From an uncultured Muribaculaceae bacterium (GTDB lineage: Bacteria; Bacteroidota; Bacteroidia; Bacteroidales; Muribaculaceae), in the NCBI GenBank assembly GCA_904501735.1, contig CAJGBY010000002.1, forward strand, positions 1 to 64,000: a stretch of 64,000 nt of DNA. The letters run 5' to 3'. Of this stretch, positions 17,488-25,888 are shown piece after piece. Each line of letters begins with the position of its first letter. Within the stretch, counting starts at the first letter, position 1. A program made the translations under genes and the position numbers. The notes under the pieces are model-generated. The model was not told where the DNA came from. It did no database searches and saw only the letters and a program-made list of their open reading frames with translations.

Positions 17488-18771
17488 ATGATAGGCTTGG
17501 TGGATTGTAATAACTTTTTTGTGTCGTGTGAGCGATTGTTTAGTCCATCGCTTGAGGGCAAAGCTGTCGTTGTACTTTCGAACAATGACGGGTGCGTTAT
17601 ATCACGAAGCAATGAAGCCAAGGCGCTTGGCATACCTATGGGTGTGCCTGCGTTCAAAATAAAAGAATATACTAATCCGCTGAATGTTGTAACACTATCA
17701 TGTAGACATGTGATTTATCGTGATATTTCGGATCGAGTAATGGCCTTGATAGGTAATTATGTGGAAAGTATTCAGATATATTCGGTAGATGAATGCTTTT
17801 TTAAGTTGCCTTATGAAGACGATGAGAGGAACTACAAATTTGTGCGTGAACTTGCTTCAACAATCAAGCAATATATTGGCATTCCAGTGAGTATTGGGGT
17901 AGCTCCGTCGCGAACATTGGCAAAAATTGCATCGCACATAGCCAAAAAGACAAGAAATGGCATTGATAATGTGTATTTGCTCACAAGAGAAGAGCAATTT
18001 GAACCGGTATTGAAAACTATACCAGTGGGTGATGTGTGGGGTATAGGACGGCGATTGAATGAGAAATTATTGAGAAATCGTGTGCTGACAGCCTATGATT
18101 TAAGCATTTCGCCAATGTCGTGGATAAAATGTATGTTCACAATTAATGAAGAACGCATTGTGAGAGAACTGAAAGGCGAAGATTGTGCAAAAATAAATGC
18201 AATTGATGAACCTAATAAGTCGATAATGGCGTCGCGTTCGTTTGGCACTTTGATTGAAGATAAGAAAACTTTGTGGGAAGCTGTGGCATACTTTGCATCG
18301 TGTTGCGCTGAGCGTCTAAGAGCTCAAAACTCGGCTGCAATGGTTGTGAGTGTGTATGTGAGAGGCGATGAGCATAAAGAAAGAGAACCATTCTATTCAA
18401 ACACTTGTGATATACGACTTGAAACACCTTCGTGCGACACAGCATATATAACTCAGCATGCTTTGAGAGCTTTCAATAATATATATAGAAAAGGATATAA
18501 ATATAAAAAAGCAGGGGTGCAGCTAAGTCATTTTGTGCAAAATGGCGAAATTCAGTTGAATGTGTTTGATAATGTTGATGTTGACAAACAAAAGCGATTG
18601 ATGAGTGCGCTTGATAAAATTAATGGCGTGTGTGGAAAAGGAACTCTAATCCTTGGTGCACAAGGAGTGGATAAAAAATGGTCGCCACGAAAAGATCATA
18701 CTGCTAAACAAAGTAGTGTGCTAAGAATATATTCGGGAATGTCGTTTCTCGATTTAGGAAATAAAAAATAG
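17488..18771 (+). CDS. umuC: Y-family DNA polymerase V catalytic subunit (UmuC-like)
   Basis: This 427-residue translesion polymerase starts at the ATG 17488 (MIGLVDCNNFFVSCE); the frame extends two codons upstream to a GTG but the family N-terminus favours the ATG. Metal-binding acidic residues are in DCNNFF and SVDECFF. Steric and palm motifs SNNDGCVISRS and SIGVAPSRTLAKIASH follow, and the little-finger and C-terminal UmuC extension extend from about 240. Paired with umuD it forms a Pol V-type system, expected to be SOS-controlled; no SOS box was recognised. Confidence 0.94.
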   Translation: MIGLVDCNNFFVSCERLFSPSLEGKAVVVLSNNDGCVISRSNEAKALGIPMGVPAFKIKEYTNPLNVVTLSCRHVIYRDISDRVMALIGNYVESIQIYSVDECFFKLPYEDDERNYKFVRELASTIKQYIGIPVSIGVAPSRTLAKIASHIAKKTRNGIDNVYLLTREEQFEPVLKTIPVGDVWGIGRRLNEKLLRNRVLTAYDLSISPMSWIKCMFTINEERIVRELKGEDCAKINAIDEPNKSIMASRSFGTLIEDKKTLWEAVAYFASCCAERLRAQNSAAMVVSVYVRGDEHKEREPFYSNTCDIRLETPSCDTAYITQHALRAFNNIYRKGYKYKKAGVQLSHFVQNGEIQLNVFDNVDVDKQKRLMSALDKINGVCGKGTLILGAQGVDKKWSPRKDHTAKQSSVLRIYSGMSFLDLGNKK

Positions 18772-18856
18772 TTGAGATAGAATAATCAATAAACATTGCG
18801 GGATAAGTATTGTTATAATAGGGAAAATAAACAATTCTCTAATTAAATTTTTAATT

Positions 18857-19498
18857 ATGATTATGAAAAAGTTAATTCCCTTACTTTTCACCGCTCTACT
18901 ATTTGCGTCGTGTGAAAAAGAACCTAACTTAGATGAAGTTCAGGAAGACTATGTGGTTTACACTCAGTATGATAAAGATGCTAATTTTAGTAAAGGAAAG
19001 CATTTTTATGTGCCTGATAGTGTGCTTGTTGTATCGGGCAAAGGAAGAGGTGCAACCTATCTTGATGCGTCGGATGCCAATGATATTATAAATGCTTATA
19101 GTATTCAGATGGAAAAACGCGGTTATGTGAAAACAGCCGATAAAACTGAAGCTAATTATGGGCTACAAATCTCTTATGTTGAAAGCACTTATTATTTTAT
19201 AAATAGTGTGTCTTGGTGGTCGGATTATCCATGGTATTGGAGCCCTACATATTGGTGGCCATGGTATGATGGAAATTGGTACTATCCATATCAGTTTATA
19301 TATAAGTATACCTATGGTTCGTTAATATGCGAAATGATTGATTTATCGAGTGTGAGCGAAGTTTCGTCATCGTCGAAGCCGACTGTTATTTGGAATAACT
19401 ATATAACTGGAATATACTATATAGATAGTAATATGCTGCCAAGATTGGTGAAAGCAGTCAATCAATCATTTGAACAATCACCATATATTAAATTTTAG
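18857..19498 (+). CDS. DUF4136 lipoprotein with an aromatic-rich segment
   Basis: This 213-residue protein has a lipoprotein signal (MKKLIPLLFTALLFASC; lipid-bearing Cys around 21) and the DUF4136 pattern, with DASDANDIINAYS and a C-terminal MLPRLVKAVNQSF. Function is unknown; the family is envelope-associated. About residues 120-155 hold a run of Trp/Tyr/Pro/Gly residues (WWSDYPWYWSPTYWWPWYDG), unusual in density and suggestive of a surface or carbohydrate-contact loop. The first ATG is at 18857, with MKK two codons later equally possible. It is followed 27 bases later by a beta-barrel gene, probably in the same transcript. Confidence 0.8.
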   Translation: MIMKKLIPLLFTALLFASCEKEPNLDEVQEDYVVYTQYDKDANFSKGKHFYVPDSVLVVSGKGRGATYLDASDANDIINAYSIQMEKRGYVKTADKTEANYGLQISYVESTYYFINSVSWWSDYPWYWSPTYWWPWYDGNWYYPYQFIYKYTYGSLICEMIDLSSVSEVSSSSKPTVIWNNYITGIYYIDSNMLPRLVKAVNQSFEQSPYIKF

Positions 19499-19525
19499 TT
19501 GTTGAATCAATAAACTCTATAAGAT

Positions 19526-20170
19526 ATGAAAACAGTAGATTATTTTAAGATGCTTTTGGTGGTCGTGGCAGTGTTTGTAGTGAGCCTTGTTGCAACTACC
19601 GATATTAAAGCACAAACGACATATAAACCTTATTTCGGTAATGTAGATTGGCAATTTAATGCTCCGTTTGGTAATGATTTCACTAATCGTGCAAGTGGTT
19701 GGGGCGCTAATCTTGAAGGCGGATTATTTGTAACAACAAAGGTGGGTTTGGGCTTGTTTGTGTCATATAGCACAAATCACAAGAGCCTCCCAATGGAAAC
19801 TTTGCACCCAACAGCAACATCAACGCTTACAGCTAAGCAATCGAGATCGCTATTTCAAATCCCATTTGGTGTTGATGTGCGATACCGTTTTTATGAAAGG
19901 AGCCGTGTATGCGATCCTTATGTGGGATTAAAGATAGGTACAAGCTATGTGCAATTATCTTCGTATATGTCAACCTTTAGAGTGTATGATGATTGTTGGG
20001 GCTTTTATATGTCGCCTGAAATAGGTACAAATCTATGGCTGAATAGTGAAAAGAGTTTTGGCTTTAATATGTCGGCATATTATAGTTTCTCAACCAATAA
20101 GGCCAGAGTTCTTGATGGTCATGTCAATCAAGTGAACAATATGGGGGTGAGGGTAGGAGTTGCATTCTAA
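19526..20170 (+). CDS. Outer-membrane beta-barrel protein
   Basis: This 214-residue protein has a signal peptide (about 1-29, ending IKAQ) followed by alternating amphipathic strands, for example GLGLFVSYS and FGVDVRYRFYE, and terminates in VRVGVAF with the C-terminal Phe typical of barrel insertion signals. Size fits an eight-stranded barrel (OmpX/OmpA-N type). Function is unknown. It pairs with the upstream DUF4136 lipoprotein and is followed by a strong terminator. Confidence 0.78.
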   Translation: MKTVDYFKMLLVVVAVFVVSLVATTDIKAQTTYKPYFGNVDWQFNAPFGNDFTNRASGWGANLEGGLFVTTKVGLGLFVSYSTNHKSLPMETLHPTATSTLTAKQSRSLFQIPFGVDVRYRFYERSRVCDPYVGLKIGTSYVQLSSYMSTFRVYDDCWGFYMSPEIGTNLWLNSEKSFGFNMSAYYSFSTNKARVLDGHVNQVNNMGVRVGVAF

Positions 20171-20182
20171 CTTAAATAGTAC

Positions 20183-20219
20183 AACAAAAAATAGTCGGTA
20201 AATTACCGACTATTTTTGT
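20183..20219. terminator. Bidirectional terminator
   Basis: AAAAATAGTCGGTAA / TTACCGACTATTTTT surrounds a minimal loop, with an A run on one side and a T run on the other. It serves the barrel gene and the convergent universal-stress gene. Confidence 0.88.
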
Positions 20220-20242
20220 GTTATAGAAATATTGCTGATGAT

Positions 20243-21340
20243 TTATGAAATAGGAACTACCAAAAGTGGAACATCAGAATGGAATACCATTCGATGAGCG
20301 ACACTTGGCGAGAATAGTCGAGAAAAAATGTTTCGTTTTTTGTTAGGTATAAGCATAAGGTCAATGTTTTGAGCCTTTACATATTCATCAAAATCTTTCG
20401 CATAGTTGTCGGGCGATAGAATCTCGGCCTTGAAATTAAAGTCGGAGTAATGACTTTGGCAATATTGAACGAGTTGGTCGAGATATTTCTTTGTTTTATC
20501 ATCATTCTTTTGAGTCTCGATAGGAATAATGGTAATATTGAGCTTTCTGTTCTTGAAGAGGCGTGCGAAAATGTCGAATGACAATAAGTCTTGTTGAATG
20601 AAGTTGCTAAAGAATGCAACATTCTTCAATTCGGACATTTTACGAGCTTCCATACCTTCGGGCACAGAGAAAACAGTGAATTTACCTTCATCGAGCACTT
20701 CGGCAGTTACGCTACCAATAAGTTCTTCTTCTTTTTTGCTCTTGCCACGGGTGCCCATTACGATGAGCGTTGCATTTTCGCGTTTTGCGCACTCTATGAT
20801 TGTTACTTCGGGTACACCTTCTTCGATTCGGCAAGTAAATTTTACTCCTGGAAGAATGCCATTTGAAATATCGTTCTTGATTTGAATTTCAAAGTCATTC
20901 ATTCTTTTTAGAGCCTTTTGTTCGGCATGTTTGTCTCCAGTATCCTCGTTGGAGAAAGGCATCATTGCCATAGCATAAGTCATTTCAACATATGAATGTA
21001 GTAGAATGACGCGACCACCCATTTGTTTGGCAAAGTCGAACCCTATTAAGCATGCTTTTTTAGAGTAGTCGGAAAAATCGATAGGAATGAGAACAACAGG
21101 CTTGTTGGAATCTTCGTTGTGTTTGAATTCATCATCGGCCATTTGCTCGATAAGTTTGAGCGCTAATGGCAAATCTTTTTCTTTGATGCGCACTCTAACT
21201 CCCGAAGACACTACAGGTTGAATAAGGTTGACATTGTTGATTACAACAGGAATACCTTCGTTTTCCAACATTGTTTTAAGTATAAGAGCCTTTGCGTATG
21301 TGTGTATGGCTACTGTTATAAGTTTGTCGCTCTTTTCCAT
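20243..21340 (-). CDS. DUF2007 plus tandem universal-stress protein
   Basis: This 365-residue cytosolic protein has a DUF2007 (GlnB-like fold) domain at about 1-70 (ALILKTMLENEGIPVVINN), followed by two Usp domains at about 79-207 and 215-365. The first has the nucleotide-binding pattern GTRGKSKKEEELIGSVT; the second lacks a clear copy but ends SPSVAHRMVFHSDVPLLVVP. Usp proteins bind ATP or act in stress survival; the role here is unknown. It is transcribed alone, convergent to the barrel gene. Confidence 0.85.
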   Translation of the reverse strand: MEKSDKLITVAIHTYAKALILKTMLENEGIPVVINNVNLIQPVVSSGVRVRIKEKDLPLALKLIEQMADDEFKHNEDSNKPVVLIPIDFSDYSKKACLIGFDFAKQMGGRVILLHSYVEMTYAMAMMPFSNEDTGDKHAEQKALKRMNDFEIQIKNDISNGILPGVKFTCRIEEGVPEVTIIECAKRENATLIVMGTRGKSKKEEELIGSVTAEVLDEGKFTVFSVPEGMEARKMSELKNVAFFSNFIQQDLLSFDIFARLFKNRKLNITIIPIETQKNDDKTKKYLDQLVQYCQSHYSDFNFKAEILSPDNYAKDFDEYVKAQNIDLMLIPNKKRNIFSRLFSPSVAHRMVFHSDVPLLVVPIS

Positions 21341-21408
21341 ATGAATAATATTTAATCTTTACTATTTGGTTATACTTGTTAGGGTTGTTTATAAACAACA
21401 ATTTTGGA

Positions 21409-21456
21409 ACAAAAATGGTCTAAAACAAATATTAATGTATATTGTTTTAGACCATC
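21409..21456 (-). terminator. Terminator of the small HTH gene
   Basis: The arms ATGGTCTAAAACAA (21415-21428) and TTGTTTTAGACCAT (21442-21455) form a 14-base-pair stem. On the minus strand it is followed by TTTTTG. It lies 28 bases after the HTH gene stop. Confidence 0.85.
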
Positions 21457-21483
21457 ATTCTTTTCTTTTCTTGTCTTTTTTAT

Positions 21484-21741
21484 TTACTCCTTATTTTTTT
21501 GCTCAAGCATTTCAAGAGCCATTTCTAGAATTTGTGTATCGTCCAAGATAACATATCCACCTTCTGGACCTGGTTCGATGTGCAAACCACAATTGTTGCC
21601 ATATTCATAGTTTGTACCACCGAAGTAGTTTCTAACTGTTTGAACTGTCAAGTTCAATGTATCTGCAATTTTATGCATTGAGCCGTCAGGTAAACTGTCT
21701 TTGATACGGCGAAGTTCGTTAAATGTGATAGTCTTAGGCAT
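21484..21741 (-). CDS. Small DNA-binding protein (helix-turn-helix), Bacteroidota-specific
   Basis: This 85-residue protein has ATG at 21739-21741; a longer frame begins with TTG two codons upstream. Residues 12-40 (KDSLPDGSMHKIADTLNLTV plus QTVRNYFGG) look like a helix-turn-helix of the kind that recognises DNA through the TVQTVRNY helix. The C-terminal half ends in an acidic, Leu/Met-rich helix. I recognise it as a conserved, uncharacterised DNA-binding protein of Bacteroidales. It is a single-gene unit with its own terminator, upstream of the Usp gene and downstream of the Bat operon. Confidence 0.75.
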   Translation of the reverse strand: MPKTITFNELRRIKDSLPDGSMHKIADTLNLTVQTVRNYFGGTNYEYGNNCGLHIEPGPEGGYVILDDTQILEMALEMLEQKNKE

Positions 21742-21835
21742 AATCAATATAGTTTTAGATTGTTAGTATTATTATTTTGTTGGATAAATTTACGACATTT
21801 ATTATATATCTTCCAAAAAAAAATGAAACTTTTTT

Positions 21836-22516
21836 TTATGCTACAAAACATAAAATCGCTGAAACTCCCACAGTAATAAGGAGATTGCACCAAATTGCGC
21901 ATGTCATTATTTTTGTGTTTTTTTCGGAGAAAGCAATAAATCCGTATTTTTTATTTATTTCCTTAAGTTGAATTGCATATAAATAAAGGTGATAAATAAT
22001 AGCTCCTGATAGTAGCCCAACGCATATTCCTCCTAAAATATCGCCTAAATAATGCACCCCAAGATAAATGCGACTATATGACACGAGAGTTGCCCAGAAG
22101 AATAATGTAATCGTTAGATATCGGCGTTTGAATAGTAATGATATGAATAGAGCAACACCGATAGTATTGGCAGCATGACTTGATACGAAGCCATATAATC
22201 CACCTTTATAACCATTAACGAGATGCACAAGACTTCCAATTTCGGGGCTGTGTGTAGGGCGGAAACGCTCCACAAGATTCTTAATAATACCCGATGATAT
22301 TTGGTCGGCAAGTGTAATGGTGAGTGCAATAGCAAGTATTACAAACAAAGCTTGTCGCCAATTCTTGCGAAATAGCATTATAATTAATGCAAGAAGCATT
22401 AACGACCATGTGGTAGTCTTAGAAACATACCACATAAAAGTGTCGAAAAAGGGTGAGTGCATACCATTAATGTATAAAAGCACTTGCTTATCGATATGAT
22501 CAAGATATTCAATCAT
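21836..22516 (-). CDS. PAP2-family membrane phosphatase
   Basis: This 226-residue integral membrane protein carries the three phosphatidic-acid-phosphatase-2 motifs: KNLVERFRPTH, FVSSHAANT (SSH in place of SGH) and SRIYLGVHYLGD with catalytic His residues. Likely substrates are undecaprenyl pyrophosphate, phosphatidate or other lipid phosphates on the outer face of the inner membrane. It begins 2 bases after batE and so is probably the last gene of the Bat operon. Confidence 0.88.
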   Translation of the reverse strand: MIEYLDHIDKQVLLYINGMHSPFFDTFMWYVSKTTTWSLMLLALIIMLFRKNWRQALFVILAIALTITLADQISSGIIKNLVERFRPTHSPEIGSLVHLVNGYKGGLYGFVSSHAANTIGVALFISLLFKRRYLTITLFFWATLVSYSRIYLGVHYLGDILGGICVGLLSGAIIYHLYLYAIQLKEINKKYGFIAFSEKNTKIMTCAIWCNLLITVGVSAILCFVA

Positions 22517-22518
22517 TA

Positions 22519-23298
22519 TTAGATGATTTCGATGTTGTCAGACTTGAGCCAAGCGCGATGTGTGTCGTCGGCTTTCACATCGTACCACTTAATTTTCTCT
22601 TCACCATTTTTTGTTTCTACAGAGTCAACGATAGTCACCTTGTTACCAGCAGTAAGGATAAATGCTTCTTCGTTTTTATCCTTAGGAGTGCGAGGCACAG
22701 TGCTTAGGGTTACAGAAGGAGTTATAACGATTGCTTTGTTGTGCGCTTCTACTTTAGACTTCATAGATATGGCACACAATAAGGTGATAATGGTAGACAA
22801 AAGCATAACGCCACCTCCAAAGAATCCTATTTTTCTTAATGCGATAACCGATGAGAATACATAGAGAAGAATGCCCGACAACAGTAGAATAAAACTGATA
22901 GCGGCAAGAGTAGCCCATGTATTTGAGGATAGACTACCAACAAAATCATCAATTACCTGAATTACGAAAGACTTTTCTTGAGCAATTTTGGTTTGAATCT
23001 TGCTGTTTACGAATTCAAGATTGGTCTTAGCATCATCATTTTGTGGATCAAGCATTACGGCTCGCTCAAAATATAGAACAGCATGTCCAAGTTCTCCCAT
23101 TCTATAATATGTGTTACCAATATTATAGTATAAATCGCTCGAAACACCTTCTTCGCTTGCAGCTTGAAGGTATAATTGCAAGGCGTTGGCATATTTGTCG
23201 GCAACATATTCAGCATTTGCTTTCTCTACTAAGCTTTGAGCCATAGAGGAGAAGCTAATCGATATTGCTACGAGTAATAAATATATTCTTGTTCTCAT
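22519..23298 (-). CDS. batE: BatE, TPR protein of the aerotolerance operon
   Basis: This 259-residue protein has a signal peptide (about 1-20), TPR repeats over 22-95 (SSDLYYNIGNTYYRMGELGHA), two transmembrane helices around 130-180 and a C-terminal SH3-like domain ending AWLKSDNIEII. It belongs to the Bacteroides Bat operon linked genetically to oxygen tolerance; the TPRs probably mediate assembly with other Bat proteins in the periplasm. It is flanked by batD (5 bases) and the PAP2 gene (2 bases). Confidence 0.88.
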   Translation of the reverse strand: MRTRIYLLLVAISISFSSMAQSLVEKANAEYVADKYANALQLYLQAASEEGVSSDLYYNIGNTYYRMGELGHAVLYFERAVMLDPQNDDAKTNLEFVNSKIQTKIAQEKSFVIQVIDDFVGSLSSNTWATLAAISFILLLSGILLYVFSSVIALRKIGFFGGGVMLLSTIITLLCAISMKSKVEAHNKAIVITPSVTLSTVPRTPKDKNEEAFILTAGNKVTIVDSVETKNGEEKIKWYDVKADDTHRAWLKSDNIEII

Positions 23299-23303
23299 TG
23301 TGA

Positions 23304-25115
23304 TTATTTTCGTTTTGTGTTTTCGAGTTTGTTCATAATATCGCTTGCCTCATCGTAGATCTCGTTCATATTGCTACCACTTAATTCAGGCGCATATTGA
23401 GCGAATTCACATTTATCCAAAATAGTTAATAATTGTGAAATTGAGGTGTCGTCGGCGCCAAATGATTGCAATTCTACGGCAATATTCTCCTTATTTAGCT
23501 CAGACACAGGGATATTCAGCTTGTCGCTTAGGTAGCCCCATAGTGCCTTAAGAATTTCGGCATAGAAGCTATTGGCGTTATTTGCTTTCATGAATTCTTG
23601 AGCTTGCTTTAGACGCTTTTTAGCCACCTTGTTGGCGCGCTTGTTCTTGAGTAGTTGAACATTTGAGCGTTCTTTGATAGTCTTGCGATAGTACCACATT
23701 ACGCCTAATACAGCTATCAATGGTAGGATATACCATAACCAATAAGTAAACGAGCTTAAGTATAGGTTGTGTTCCTTCTTAAGTTGTAGATTATTGGTTT
23801 TGATGTGAAGAATATCTTTGTTCTTGAGTTCAATATCCTTTGAAACAACTGCATCGGATGCAGCTGCAACACCCTTAGCAACCGAAATCTTAGTTGCAGG
23901 AACATCAACATTGACATACTTAGCCGAAGTTGGATCAAAGTAAGTGAATGTTGTAGTAGGAATTTCATATTCGCCCACATATTGAGGTATGAAAGTATAC
24001 TCAAATTTGTTAGAACCACTTACCGATTGTCCAGCTATTTTTGCGTTTACTTCATTTTGAGGATCATAAACATCAAATTGTGAAGGGAAATTAATTTCAG
24101 GAGCTTTTAAATATTTGATATTACCTGTACCAGAAATATTGTAGGTATATGTAGCTGCTTCGTAAGTCTTAAAGTTGTTTGGCTTGACTTCGGTAGATAC
24201 TTTGAACTGTCCAACCGCACCACTAAATGTTGCTGGTTTAGGAGAAGGCAAAGGTAGAATGTTTACGGTAGCAGAATTAGACTTAACTTGAAGTTTGCGC
24301 TCAACTGGTTGGCGAATGATACCAAACATACTACGAACTTGCTCATATTGAACAGCTGTTACATCGTAGTTACCCGAACTGATGGTTAGCTTGCCTGACT
24401 TTTGTGGGAAAAGTATACATTTCTTAAGCTCTGCAACCATGTAGTTTTGTCCGTTGTAATGTTCGATATTGTTCATGCTTGGTTCAATAGACAATTCTTC
24501 AATCAAGAATCCATCGAACGAAGGTTGAAGAGTAGTCATGAATTGACTGATTTGATACTTTGTGTAAAGCTTAATTGTGCACACCACAGCTTCTTGTTCG
24601 TACACTTTTTGCTTAGACATGCTTATGCGCACAAACAAATCATTAGCATTGACAGGCTTCGAAGTTGATTGAGAGTCTATGTCATCGATTCTTGCACCAG
24701 ATTGAGAGCCTTGTTGGGCATTTTTATCGGGTGGTAGAATTTCGATTGTCATTGAGGCAGTAGAATATCGTTTGCCATCGGCTTCGATAGTAGCAGAAGG
24801 GATGGTATAGGTACCTGCTTTATCGGCACGATACATTAAAGTATATTCTTGAGAAGAACTACTTGAACTCTTGCCGTTAACCCATTGGCTACTATAAGAA
24901 GTAGATAGGGCAGGTCCATAAATTTTAGTTGCTCCATCAAATTTTGGCTCTTGGAAGTTTTCGCCTTCGGCATTACGAAGCACAAAGCGCACATCAAATT
25001 TGTTGCCTTGTACGACTTGTTTTGGAGCATGTGCAGTAAATGATATTTGAGCTACAGCCGATAAACTGAATAGCACAAACATCAAAGTTGCATATAATTT
25101 TATGTATTTTTTCAT
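23304..25115 (-). CDS. batD: BatD, membrane-anchored periplasmic Bat protein
   Basis: This 603-residue protein has a signal peptide (about 1-22), several Ig-like beta domains with the BatD pattern (VVQGNKFDVRFVL, DLFVRISMSKQKVYEQEAVV), a transmembrane helix around 460-482 (YWLWYILPLIAVLGVMWYY) and a basic cytosolic tail of about 120 residues. BatD proteins are thought to work with the VWA proteins BatA and BatB in the inner membrane. It lies between batC (26 bases) and batE (5 bases). Confidence 0.9.
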   Translation of the reverse strand: MKKYIKLYATLMFVLFSLSAVAQISFTAHAPKQVVQGNKFDVRFVLRNAEGENFQEPKFDGATKIYGPALSTSYSSQWVNGKSSSSSSQEYTLMYRADKAGTYTIPSATIEADGKRYSTASMTIEILPPDKNAQQGSQSGARIDDIDSQSTSKPVNANDLFVRISMSKQKVYEQEAVVCTIKLYTKYQISQFMTTLQPSFDGFLIEELSIEPSMNNIEHYNGQNYMVAELKKCILFPQKSGKLTISSGNYDVTAVQYEQVRSMFGIIRQPVERKLQVKSNSATVNILPLPSPKPATFSGAVGQFKVSTEVKPNNFKTYEAATYTYNISGTGNIKYLKAPEINFPSQFDVYDPQNEVNAKIAGQSVSGSNKFEYTFIPQYVGEYEIPTTTFTYFDPTSAKYVNVDVPATKISVAKGVAAASDAVVSKDIELKNKDILHIKTNNLQLKKEHNLYLSSFTYWLWYILPLIAVLGVMWYYRKTIKERSNVQLLKNKRANKVAKKRLKQAQEFMKANNANSFYAEILKALWGYLSDKLNIPVSELNKENIAVELQSFGADDTSISQLLTILDKCEFAQYAPELSGSNMNEIYDEASDIMNKLENTKRK

Positions 25116-25141
25116 AAAACTCGATTAATCAATTTTATATA

Positions 25142-25888
25142 TTACCACTGATTGCCAGTCTTTCTAACAGTTTGAGGTTGTTGAAGTTTAACCTTTTCTT
25201 GAGTAGCTTTTTCTTGATTCTGCATAGCTTGTAGAATCTGTTCCATATTGTCTTTACTCATTTGCTGTTGTTGTTGAGGCTGCTGTTGTTGTTGTTGTTG
25301 CTTGTCCTCTTTCTTTTCGTTGTTTTTGTCCTCTTGCTTGTCTTTGTCCTTGTCTTTCTTGTCGTTTTTGTCTTTACCCTTGTTTTGTTGCTGTTGTTGT
25401 AGCTTTAGCTGAGCCATACGAAGGTTGTCTCGAGCTTGGTCATCATCGGGATTGTTACGCAATGAGTTTTTGTAAAGTTCGACACTAACATCATATTTTT
25501 CGCTTACATAGGCAAGATTTCCAAGGTTATAGAAAGCTTTAGAACGCAAATCAGCACTTTTAGAGTTTTGGGCAACCGAATTTAAAAGCTCAGTAGCTTG
25601 TTGTAGTGGATTGTTTTCTTGTTCTTCATTGTTTGCGCCACCTTGTTGAATGAGTGAAAGGGCAAGGTTGTAGTTGCCTAATTGAGAATTAGGGTTAACT
25701 TCGAGTGCTTTCTTATATTCAACTTCGGCTTCGGCATATCGTTGAAGCTCGTAGAGCGCGTTGCCTGCTTTGATGTGCTCGCGTTCCTTTCGAGTTGTTG
25801 GATCCACTTCATCGTCTTGAGCCATAACTCCGAAAGGAATAGCTGCAAACATAAGAAGAGCTATCAATATTTTATTAGTCATTTTCAT
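25142..25888 (-). CDS. batC: BatC, TPR protein with charged/Gln-rich tail
   Basis: This 248-residue protein has a signal peptide (1-23, FGVMAQ), TPR repeats over about 33-165, then a low-complexity tail of Lys/Asp/Glu and poly-Gln (about 166-210), and a conserved short C-terminus (TVRKTGNQW). It is a Bat operon periplasmic TPR protein that probably scaffolds BatA, BatB and BatD. Its ATG overlaps the batB stop by 4 bases (ATGA), so translation is likely coupled. Confidence 0.86.
   Translation of the reverse strand: MKMTNKILIALLMFAAIPFGVMAQDDEVDPTTRKEREHIKAGNALYELQRYAEAEVEYKKALEVNPNSQLGNYNLALSLIQQGGANNEEQENNPLQQATELLNSVAQNSKSADLRSKAFYNLGNLAYVSEKYDVSVELYKNSLRNNPDDDQARDNLRMAQLKLQQQQQNKGKDKNDKKDKDKDKQEDKNNEKKEDKQQQQQQQPQQQQQMSKDNMEQILQAMQNQEKATQEKVKLQQPQTVRKTGNQW
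25262..25402 (-). repeat. Low-complexity CAA / GACAAG-type repeats in batC
   Basis: Plus-strand GTTGTT runs encode poly-Gln and CTTGTC/TTTGTC runs encode Lys-Asp repeats. Simple-sequence tracts like this can slip, but all visible units are in frame. Confidence 0.8.

Noticed and set aside
17004..18771. umuDC as a sign of a plasmid or integrative element
   Set aside because: No integrase, transposase, att-like repeat or change of composition is seen around the pair; it looks like resident chromosomal SOS genes.
25262..25402. Repeated trinucleotides as a possible CRISPR or minisatellite
   Set aside because: The units are in-frame codons of poly-Gln and Lys/Asp in the batC tail; no unique spacers exist.
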